DNA of 23,558 nt from DUMC01 sp035362115 (lineage in GTDB: Bacteria > Bacillota > Clostridia > Acetivibrionales > DUMC01). The stretch covers positions 1 through 23,558 of the forward strand of contig DAOSDD010000039.1 in NCBI GenBank assembly GCA_035362115.1, given 5' to 3'. Below are positions 14,727-20,851 of the stretch, piece after piece. Each line of letters opens with the position of its first letter. Within the stretch, counting starts at the first letter, position 1. The notes beneath the pieces were generated by a model. It was not told the origin of the DNA, did no database searches, and saw nothing but the letters and a program-made list of their open reading frames with translations. The position numbers and the translations under genes are program-made.

Positions 14727-14866
14727 ATTAGACAACCAAAAGGTGACATCCCTCAATGTGAAAGGAATACCTCCTGTCGAGAGAGGAGTGTCAAAATTGA
14801 CAATCAGAAGGGGACATTCCTCAACGTGAAAGAAATACCTCCTGCTCGAGAGAGGAGTGTCCCCTT
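14727..14866 (+). repeat. Duplicated 69-bp hairpin sequence before the second hydroxyacid dehydrogenase
   Basis: Two adjacent copies (14727-14795 and 14796-14864) share most of their bases, including ATACCTCCTG and GAGAGGAGTGTC. The second forms a strong hairpin: a 15-base arm (14808-14822, with GGGGACA) pairs with 14852-14866 (TGTCCCC) with one G-T pair. In the first copy these arms are partly decayed. The second hairpin ends seven bases before the Shine-Dalgarno of the 14887 gene. No known riboswitch or T-box consensus was recognised. Confidence 0.7.
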
Positions 14867-14886
14867 ACATTAGAAAGGAGTTTCTT

Positions 14887-15822
14887 ATGAAAAAAGTACT
14901 TATTACTCCTAGATCCTTTCCCCAGTCCGGTAAAGAAGCATATAAGCTTCTCAGGGAAAATGGATTTGAGATAATAGATAATACCTCCGGGAAAAGCTTT
15001 GACGAAGATCAAATGGTTGAGCAATGTGCTAATGTGGATGGAGTAATTGTTGGTGTAGACCCTGTTACTGAAAATGTTCTAAAAAATGCTAAAAAACTAA
15101 AAGCAATATCAAAGTACGGAGCCGGATTAGATAATGTAGACTTGAAAACCGCTGAAGAACTTGGGATAAAGGTAGACCGGGCAGCAGGCACAAACGCTGT
15201 TTCCGTTGCAGAGCTCGCTGTAGGGCTTTTTTTTACATTAGCAAGGAATATTTTATACTCTGCTAAAAGTGTCAAAAGCGGAGGTTGGGATAGGCAAAGA
15301 GGTGTTGAGTTAACCGGCAAAACAGTAGGAATTCTTGGACTTGGTAATATAGGCAGAGAAGTAGCCCGAATGGCTTCCGGTCTGGGTATGAATGTAATAG
15401 GTTATGATCCATATGTAAATAAGGAAGACGAAAGTGTTAAAAAATATTCAATAAAACTAGTTGATAAGGCTGATGTAATAAAAAATGCTGATTTTTTAAC
15501 GCTTCATATGCCGTTAACCGATGAAACAAAGTATATCATTAATAGTGAGAGCCTCAATACAATGAAACCCGGAGCTTTTCTTGTAAATACGGCAAGAGGC
15601 GAGCTTGTAGACGAAGATGCTCTTTATGATGCGCTGGTATCAGGCAAGATAGCAGGGGCTGCAGAGGATGTTTTCTCTAAAGAACCTCCTGGAGAACACA
15701 AGCTGCTGGGATTGGACAATTTCATACTTTTATCTCATATTGGAGCATTCACTAAAGAGGCCAATGAAAAGATGGCTATAAAATCTGCTGAGAATTTGAT
15801 AAGGATGTTAAGTGAGGCCTGA
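14887..15822 (+). CDS. 2-hydroxyacid dehydrogenase, phosphoglycerate dehydrogenase-like
   Basis: A 311-residue NAD-dependent D-2-hydroxyacid dehydrogenase. The start is ATG 14887 behind GAAAGGAG; an in-frame GTG at 14857 falls inside the hairpin repeat. It has a canonical Rossmann motif GLGNIG (151-156), the substrate loop SKYGAGLDNVDL, and the catalytic triad Arg237 (NTARGE), Glu266 (SKEPP) and His284 (SHIGAFT). It lacks the C-terminal ACT or ASB domains of serine-pathway SerA proteins, and no serC or other serine gene is nearby. A role in reducing a keto-aldonate or oxidising a hydroxy acid in the sugar-acid route is therefore more likely, though 3-phosphoglycerate cannot be excluded. It shares little beyond core motifs with the 8046-9041 enzyme. 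Confidence 0.87.
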   Translation: MKKVLITPRSFPQSGKEAYKLLRENGFEIIDNTSGKSFDEDQMVEQCANVDGVIVGVDPVTENVLKNAKKLKAISKYGAGLDNVDLKTAEELGIKVDRAAGTNAVSVAELAVGLFFTLARNILYSAKSVKSGGWDRQRGVELTGKTVGILGLGNIGREVARMASGLGMNVIGYDPYVNKEDESVKKYSIKLVDKADVIKNADFLTLHMPLTDETKYIINSESLNTMKPGAFLVNTARGELVDEDALYDALVSGKIAGAAEDVFSKEPPGEHKLLGLDNFILLSHIGAFTKEANEKMAIKSAENLIRMLSEA

Positions 15823-15907
15823 TATTATATATTTTACGATTTGAAAGAGTTAATGAAGAATTTACAGAACGTAAGTTACATTAAGGTAACAGAAGCAGGT
15901 TTTTCAT

Positions 15908-15959
15908 TTGTATAGGTATTTGAGAAACACTATACTAGAGCTTAACCAATGGTTAAATA
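15908..15959 (+). promoter_or_regulatory. Promoter and palindromic operator of the kinase-aldolase unit
   Basis: TTGTAT (15908-15913) and TATACT (15931-15936) are 17 bases apart, a weak -35 with a good -10. TTAACC-AAT-GGTTAA (15942-15956), a perfect inverted repeat, covers the expected start of transcription. Its right half extends to GGTTAAATA, the motif repeated before the creatininase gene. A further inverted repeat, GTTAC-N6-GTAAC, lies upstream at 15875-15890. The kinase and aldolase genes are probably transcribed from here. Confidence 0.6.
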
Positions 15960-15993
15960 AAGTATAAATAGTTATTATCTGGGAGAAATTGAT

Positions 15994-17499
15994 ATGGATT
16001 TATATATGGGAGTTGATATTGGAACATCAGGAGTAAGGGCGGCACTTTTCGACAAGAATGGTAAACAGCTTGGATTGCATCACGAAGAGTATCCTATGAT
16101 ATGTTCAGAACCTGGTATGGGCGAACTGGACCCTGAAAGAGTTTTCAATTCGACAATAAATGTAGTAAAGTTATGTATTGAAATATCGGGCGCTGATAGT
16201 AAAAATATTGCAGCTATAGGCTTCAGTACACAGTTATTCAGCATACTTGCCGTTGATTCTGAAGGCAAATGCCTGACAAATGTTATTACATGGGCAGATA
16301 AAAGATCTATAGCTCATGCTGACTTAATAAAAGATAAACATGATTATGTAAAGATGTATAACAGCACCGGCTGCAGGGCTCAGCACCCTATGTATCCTGT
16401 AAGCAAGGTGCTATGGCTGAAAGATACAATGCCCGAAATATTCGCAAAAACACATAAGCTTGTTTCTATAAAGGAATATGTGCTTTTTAAACTTTTTGGA
16501 AAATATGTAATTGATATTACCGACGCCTCAACAACAGGATATTTTAACATTCATGATTTCACATGGGATAAATATATAATAGATGATGTGCTTGGAATAT
16601 CTCCGGATATTCTGGGTGAAGCCGTGGACTGTACTTTTGTACTGAAAAACATGAAAAAGGAATATGCTGAAAAGATGGGTATAAGTCCTGAAACTCCTGT
16701 TGTAATAGGGTCTGGAGATGGAATGCTTGCAAATGTTGGATGCGGAGTTTTTGACAATACATCAATGTCATCTACAATAGGTACAAGCGGAGCTCTTCGT
16801 ATAGCCACAGAAAAACCTATATTGGACCCTTTACAAAGAACATGGTGTTACTGCTTTACCAGAGATACATGGGTAGCCGGCGGCGCTATTAATAATGGCG
16901 GAATTGTATTAAAATGGCTTAGAGACCAGCATAGGGCAGCTTATGAAGCGGAAGCAAGAGAAGCTGATATGGATGATGTATATCAGTTGTTTGATTCTTA
17001 TGCTATGGAAATTAATCCAGGAAGTGATGGCCTTATTTTCCTGCCATTCCTTACAGGAGAGAGATCGCCTAACTGGAATGCATCAACAAAGGGTACTATT
17101 CATGGAATGCAGCTCATACATAATAAGAAGCATTTAGTAAGGGCTGCTATGGAAGCTGTAATGTACAGGATGTTTTCTGTATATGAAATTCTAACAGCAT
17201 TCAGTGATAATGTTAAACTGGTGCTTGCAAACGGTGGGTACGCAAATTCAGATATATGGCTGCAAATTCAGGCGGATGTATTTAACAGGGAAATAGCAGT
17301 AGCAGGCATTGGAGAAGCCTCTGCTTTTGGAGCATCATATGTAGCTATGGCAGCAACAGGTGCTATAAGTTCTCTAAGACAGCCATTACCTGCTATGCAG
17401 CCGAAGAAAGCAATTAAGCCTATAAGAGAAAATAGCGAAATATATAAAAATGCCTATAAAAATTTTAAGGATTTGTATGGCAGGATTTATACGAAATAG
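15994..17499 (+). CDS. FGGY-family carbohydrate kinase, gluconokinase-like
   Basis: A 501-residue ATP-dependent sugar or sugar-acid kinase. ATG 15994 follows GGGAGA at good spacing. The actin-like fold shows the first phosphate loop MGVDIGTSGVRAALFD, the FGGY family region with WADKRS, the catalytic-side GSGDGMLANVGCG and GTSGALR, and the substrate/ATP-side FLPFLTGERSPNWN and ANGGYANSDIWLQIQADVF. GERSPNWN and the overall length are closest to gluconate kinases of the GntK (FGGY) type, with xylulokinases as the next choice. It would phosphorylate the sugar acid made by the upstream enzymes, feeding the aldolase encoded 39 bp downstream. No 6-phosphogluconate dehydratase is in the window, so the step between kinase and aldolase is either encoded elsewhere or not needed for this substrate. 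Confidence 0.88.
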   Translation: MDLYMGVDIGTSGVRAALFDKNGKQLGLHHEEYPMICSEPGMGELDPERVFNSTINVVKLCIEISGADSKNIAAIGFSTQLFSILAVDSEGKCLTNVITWADKRSIAHADLIKDKHDYVKMYNSTGCRAQHPMYPVSKVLWLKDTMPEIFAKTHKLVSIKEYVLFKLFGKYVIDITDASTTGYFNIHDFTWDKYIIDDVLGISPDILGEAVDCTFVLKNMKKEYAEKMGISPETPVVIGSGDGMLANVGCGVFDNTSMSSTIGTSGALRIATEKPILDPLQRTWCYCFTRDTWVAGGAINNGGIVLKWLRDQHRAAYEAEAREADMDDVYQLFDSYAMEINPGSDGLIFLPFLTGERSPNWNASTKGTIHGMQLIHNKKHLVRAAMEAVMYRMFSVYEILTAFSDNVKLVLANGGYANSDIWLQIQADVFNREIAVAGIGEASAFGASYVAMAATGAISSLRQPLPAMQPKKAIKPIRENSEIYKNAYKNFKDLYGRIYTK

Positions 17500-17538
17500 T
17501 ATAATAGAAATAATATAAAGTATGAGGAGGCATATAGT

Positions 17539-18522
17539 TTGAAAGAAATGGAACTTAAAATGAACGAAATATTAAATAAGATCGGAGATTATGGAATAGT
17601 CCCTGTCGTAAAGATTGATGATGCTAAAGATGCAGTTCCTCTAGGAAAGGCACTTGTTGATGGTGGGTTGCCTGTTGCCGAGATAACCTTTCGCACAACT
17701 GCTGCAGAAGAAGCAATAAAGAATATAAGCCGGGAATTACCAGAACTTTTAGTTGGAGCAGGAACTGTTCTAAGCGTTGAACAGGTAAAGAAGGCTGTTA
17801 ATGCCGGTGCAAAATTCATTGTCAGCCCTGGTTTCAATCCGGATGTAGTTAAATACTGCGTTGACAATAACATACCAATAACCCCTGGATGCAGTAATCC
17901 TACAGACATTGAAATGGCTTTAAGCTTTGGGTTGGAAGTAGTTAAATTCTTCCCTGCAGAATCTTTTGGGGGAATTAGTACATTAAAGGCCATAAGTGCG
18001 CCATACGGCATGGTTAAGTTTATACCTACAGGAGGAATCAATGCCGCCAATATTAATGATTACCTTTCATTTGGAAAAGTTCTGGCGTGCGGTGGGAGCT
18101 GGATGGTAAAAGACGAACTGATAAAGAAAGGAAACTTCCAGGAAATTACAAGATTAACCCGCGAAGCTGTAAATACCATGCTGGGCTTTGAAATTGCTCA
18201 TATAGGCATTAATTCAGCTGATGCAGCAAGCTATAATGACGCATCGGAAAAACTGGCGGCAGCATTTAATTTCCCCAGGAAAGAAGGAGAAGTATCAAGT
18301 TTTATCGGGACTGCTTTCGAAGTTATGAAAAGTATAGGAAGAGGTAAAAACGGGCATATTGCTATAAAAACAAACAGCGTGTCCAGAGCTATGGCATATC
18401 TTACACGCAATGGTGTGGCGGTTGACATGGATTCAGTGAAAAATTCCCCGGCAGGTCAGCCGGTATTTGTATACCTTGCGGATGAAGTAGGAGGATTTGC
18501 AATACATCTTACTCAGAAGTGA
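17539..18522 (+). CDS. eda: KDPG/KHG aldolase with C-terminal VOC-like domain
   Basis: The first ~213 residues are a class I 2-keto-3-deoxy-6-phosphogluconate / 4-hydroxy-2-oxoglutarate aldolase, which releases pyruvate from the 2-keto acid. Visible are Glu48 and Arg52 in AEITFRT, VGAGTVL, SPGFNPDVV, TPGCSNPTD, the Schiff-base Lys136 in VKFFPAE and the phosphate-binding PTGGIN. Normal enzymes end there. This one has 327 residues because a ~110-residue domain follows, starting FEIAHIGINS and containing GHIAIKTNS and a final GGFAIHL, a pattern like a vicinal-oxygen-chelate (glyoxalase-type) unit. The start is TTG 17539, eight bases after GAGGAGG; ATG codons at 17548 and 17560 are too far away. 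It closes the catabolic block. The added domain may widen substrate use or bind a metal, but this is inference. Confidence 0.88.
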   Translation: MKEMELKMNEILNKIGDYGIVPVVKIDDAKDAVPLGKALVDGGLPVAEITFRTTAAEEAIKNISRELPELLVGAGTVLSVEQVKKAVNAGAKFIVSPGFNPDVVKYCVDNNIPITPGCSNPTDIEMALSFGLEVVKFFPAESFGGISTLKAISAPYGMVKFIPTGGINAANINDYLSFGKVLACGGSWMVKDELIKKGNFQEITRLTREAVNTMLGFEIAHIGINSADAASYNDASEKLAAAFNFPRKEGEVSSFIGTAFEVMKSIGRGKNGHIAIKTNSVSRAMAYLTRNGVAVDMDSVKNSPAGQPVFVYLADEVGGFAIHLTQK

Positions 18523-18549
18523 GCAAACGGGGAGCAAGTGAGAACGGGA

Positions 18550-18630
18550 TTCTTGCATGCAAGAAAATAAGTATGGTTCTTTCATGCCAGCAAATGAGTA
18601 TGGTTCTTGCATGTCTAAGGTAAATAGGGA
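18550..18630. repeat. Three 27-bp tandem repeats with a 16-bp palindrome
   Basis: TTCTTGCATG, TTCTTTCATG and TTCTTGCATG stand at 18550, 18577 and 18604, an exact 27-base period, with AGTATGG shared between copies one and two. The first copy extends into the perfect palindrome TTCTTGCATGCAAGAA (18550-18565). There are no unique spacers, so this is not a CRISPR. It lies just after the aldolase gene. Confidence 0.7.
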
Positions 18631-18635
18631 CAGCT

Positions 18636-18678
18636 TAAAGGCTCAACGGGCAGATATTTACTGCTTGTTAAGCCTTTA
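18636..18678 (+). terminator. Candidate terminator of the kinase-aldolase unit
   Basis: TAAAGGCTCAAC (18636-18647) pairs with GTTAAGCCTTTA (18667-18678) with one mismatch. A short inner GCAG/CTGC stem shortens the loop, and TTTCG follows. It lies 114 bases past the aldolase stop. The T-run is short, so efficiency is uncertain. Confidence 0.5.
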
Positions 18679-18787
18679 TTTCGTATCATAGGAAGAAAAT
18701 GAGTGCCTGTTTAAAATGAAAACTACCCTAAAAACAAAAACTATGTTAAAATAATATTAGAGTAAAAAAATTTTAGCTTACTGCTAC

Positions 18788-18948
18788 GCCAATTTGGAAA
18801 GCGATGTCTTCCAGGATAATTTTTGACAGCATCAGTAAGATGTCGCAGGGGAAATGTCTCTATAGAAGGCCTTGCGACCCTACCCTCAGATGTATTCCTT
18901 ACGGGTTAGCAAAAATTACCCTCCAGAAATGTGCTTCCCATTGGCAAC
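18788..18948. repeat. Palindromic repeat element upstream of the second araC-type gene
   Basis: The outer arms are inverted copies. The left starts GCCAATTTGGAAAGCG at 18788 and contains GATAATTTTTG; the complement of the right arm (18945 back to 18901) starts GCCAATGGGAAGC and contains GGTAATTTTTGC. The middle holds a further stem, GTCGCAGGG (18842-18850) with CCTTGCGAC (18870-18878). The right arm matches, inverted and at 41 of 48 bases, the sequence just after the AraC gene (19972-20019). It has no ORF. It may be a MITE-like element or a structured leader; it fills a third of the 480-bp gap 18523-19002. Confidence 0.65.
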
Positions 18949-19002
18949 AGAAAAAAGTAGTATTACTCTAATATTAAAATTTATTTTAATCGGGTGAGAA
19001 CT

Positions 19003-19962
19003 GTGGGCTATAACTATATCGATGGCAATATGTATGAGGGTGTTCATATAGTAAGAATAGAGGATAACAAAAATAATCTGCCTTTTTTTATCATAAAGAT
19101 GGGTGTATGCAATCAGACCAAGCATATGCATGAATTTGTCCAGATTGTATATATGTGTAAAGGGAAATTGAAGCATGTAATAAATAATAATACTTTCGAT
19201 GTTTATAAAGGTGACATATTTATTATTCCACCTTATGTACCTCACTATTTTATTGCTCCATATGATGATAAATTTGAACTCATTGAGTTTGAATTTATAC
19301 CAGAATTCATTAATGAGAAATTCTCAGTTCTTCAACCAGGTGCAAATTCAAACAACTCAAAAGTAATAGACAGTGCTTTTATGGATTTTGCGTACCTTGA
19401 ACCGTTTTTAGTGTCGGAGCATGAAGTAAAACCCAGGCTGAATCTTACCGGAAGCGTACAAATTGAGGTGGAGAAAATACTAAATGAAGTAATACTGGAA
19501 TATGAGCACAGAGATATTGACTTTGAGCTTATAATAAAAGCATTGCTTTTAAAATTATTAATTATTGTCGGGCGTGAGTATAAGAAGTCAACCTCTGGTA
19601 CTGAGTTTGATGATATCCTGGCAAGGCATAGAGATGCTCTTTATGAAGCCTTGGAATATATTAATAAAAATTTTACAAAAGAAATAACCATTGATGAGGC
19701 TGCAAAAGTAGCTATGTTGTCTCAGTCCTATTTCAGATACCTTTTCAAACAAATGACACAGAAAACATTTACTGAATATATTAATGGATTGAGAATTGCA
19801 AAAGCTGCTGAGCTGCTTAAAAACAATTATGAAATGAAAGTGGTTGATATTTGCTTTGAAGTTGGGTTTAATAGTGTAAACCACTTTAATCGGATTTTCA
19901 GAGCAGAAACAGGTTTTACACCAATGCAGGTAAGAAAAGGGAAAATGAACACTGGGCAGTGA
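19003..19962 (+). CDS. AraC family transcriptional regulator, paralog of the 2278-3207 protein
   Basis: About 319 residues with an N-terminal cupin sensor (HMHEFVQIVYMCKG, then IIPPYVPHYF) and a C-terminal AraC DNA-binding domain. The latter has ITIDEAAKVAMLSQSYFRYL with FKQMTQKTF, then VVDICFEVGFNSVNHFNRIF with RAETGFTPMQVRK. GTG 19003 is preferred because GGGTGAG lies just before it; GTG 18994 overlaps that site and ATG 19030 is a third choice. The linker DFAYLEPFLVS followed by KPRLNLTG is nearly the same as in the first AraC protein, so the two arose by duplication. The gene is bracketed by inverted palindromic repeats (18901-18948 and 19972-20019). It follows the catabolic block and precedes the phosphodiesterase-transporter pair; either could be its target. 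Confidence 0.88.
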   Translation: MGYNYIDGNMYEGVHIVRIEDNKNNLPFFIIKMGVCNQTKHMHEFVQIVYMCKGKLKHVINNNTFDVYKGDIFIIPPYVPHYFIAPYDDKFELIEFEFIPEFINEKFSVLQPGANSNNSKVIDSAFMDFAYLEPFLVSEHEVKPRLNLTGSVQIEVEKILNEVILEYEHRDIDFELIIKALLLKLLIIVGREYKKSTSGTEFDDILARHRDALYEALEYINKNFTKEITIDEAAKVAMLSQSYFRYLFKQMTQKTFTEYINGLRIAKAAELLKNNYEMKVVDICFEVGFNSVNHFNRIFRAETGFTPMQVRKGKMNTGQ

Positions 19963-19971
19963 TATTGCTAT

Positions 19972-20039
19972 GTTGCCAATGGAAAGCGCAGTTCTGAATG
20001 GTAATTTTTGCTTACCTGTGCTGCAGGAATGGAGCTTAA
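19972..20039. repeat. Solo arm of the palindromic repeat, after the AraC gene
   Basis: Positions 19972-20019 match the complement of 18901-18948 at 41 of 48 bases, opening GTTGCCAATGG in both. It begins nine bases after the AraC stop. It continues into GCAGGAATGGAGCTTAA (20023-20039), a 17-base string repeated exactly at 23203-23219. The AraC gene thus sits between inverted copies about 1.1 kb apart. Confidence 0.7.
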
Positions 20040-20112
20040 TATAAAGTAATCATATCAGTTCAACCTATAATGGTTAAAATAGTTATTTCAAATTATGAAA
20101 GGGGATATTTCT

Positions 20113-20847
20113 ATGAAAAAGCCAATTATTATAGCTCATAGGGGGGCTTCTGCCTATGCACCGGAAAACACTTTGTCATCATTTCAAAAGGCACTGGAAA
20201 TGAAAGCTGGAGGTATCGAAATCGATGTCCACTTAACAAAGGATGGATACCCGGTTGTGGTTCACGATGAAAAGCTGGGTCGCACATGTAATGGAACGGG
20301 TTTTATTAAAGAAAAAACACTTGAGGAACTTAAGGAACTTGATTTTGGCAGCTGGTTTTCTCCTGAATTTGCAAATGAAAAAATACCTACTCTCAAAGAA
20401 ACAATGGATCTTATTGCAGATAAAAATATACTTTTCAATATTGAGATAAAAAATGGCCCTATATTTTATCCAGGAATCGAAAAGGTTGTTGTAGACATGG
20501 TTAGGATGTATAATATGTCTGAAAATGTAATTGTATCTTCATTTAATCATTACAGCTTGGCAGAAGTGAAAAACATTGCACCGGAAATTAAAATAGGGCT
20601 ATTATATTCAGCTGGCTTGTATAACCCGTGGGAATATGCAAAGATGGTGGGAGCTGAAGCAATACATCCTTTCTACATGAGCATACACCCTGAAGCAGTA
20701 AAAATGTGCAATGATAATGGTATATTGGTTAACCCCTATACCATAAATAATCCTGAGCATATGCAACTTGCCTTACTTGCAGGTGTTGATGGAATTATTA
20801 CAAATTATCCGGATATAGCTTTAAACATAGTTGAAGGGGTTGGGTGA
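20113..20847 (+). CDS. ugpQ: Glycerophosphodiester phosphodiesterase
   Basis: A 244-residue enzyme that hydrolyses glycerophosphodiesters to glycerol 3-phosphate and an alcohol. ATG 20113 follows GAAAGGGG; an in-frame ATG at 20095 is upstream of that site. The GDPD signature is complete: IAHRGASAYAPENT with catalytic His9 and Glu18, EIDVHLTKDG with metal ligands Glu36 and Asp38, VVHDEKLGRTCNG with His51, and the later NIEIKN. The last strands read PYTINNPEHM and GVDGIITNYPD. No signal peptide or lipobox is present, so it is cytosolic like E. coli UgpQ and needs imported substrate. Its stop is four bases before the start of the next gene, a transporter, which suggests translational coupling and uptake of glycerophosphodiesters or related compounds. 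Confidence 0.92.
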   Translation: MKKPIIIAHRGASAYAPENTLSSFQKALEMKAGGIEIDVHLTKDGYPVVVHDEKLGRTCNGTGFIKEKTLEELKELDFGSWFSPEFANEKIPTLKETMDLIADKNILFNIEIKNGPIFYPGIEKVVVDMVRMYNMSENVIVSSFNHYSLAEVKNIAPEIKIGLLYSAGLYNPWEYAKMVGAEAIHPFYMSIHPEAVKMCNDNGILVNPYTINNPEHMQLALLAGVDGIITNYPDIALNIVEGVG

Positions 20848-20851
20848 TTTT

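Noticed and set aside
14727..14866. T-box or other known riboswitch
   Set aside because: No T-box consensus or recognised aptamer core was found. The structure is explained by a duplicated simple hairpin.
14887..15822. Calling this gene serA of serine biosynthesis
   Set aside because: Core motifs fit the family, but there is no ACT domain and no serine gene nearby, while the neighbours are sugar-acid enzymes. A general family name is safer.
15875..15890. GTTAC-N6-GTAAC before the kinase as a third TetR operator
   Set aside because: The half-sites are in the opposite order to TAACT-N4-AGTTA and the spacing differs, so it cannot be assigned to the same regulator.
18550..18630. Possible short CRISPR array
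   Set aside because: The three units are directly adjacent with no unique spacers, and no cas gene is in the window.
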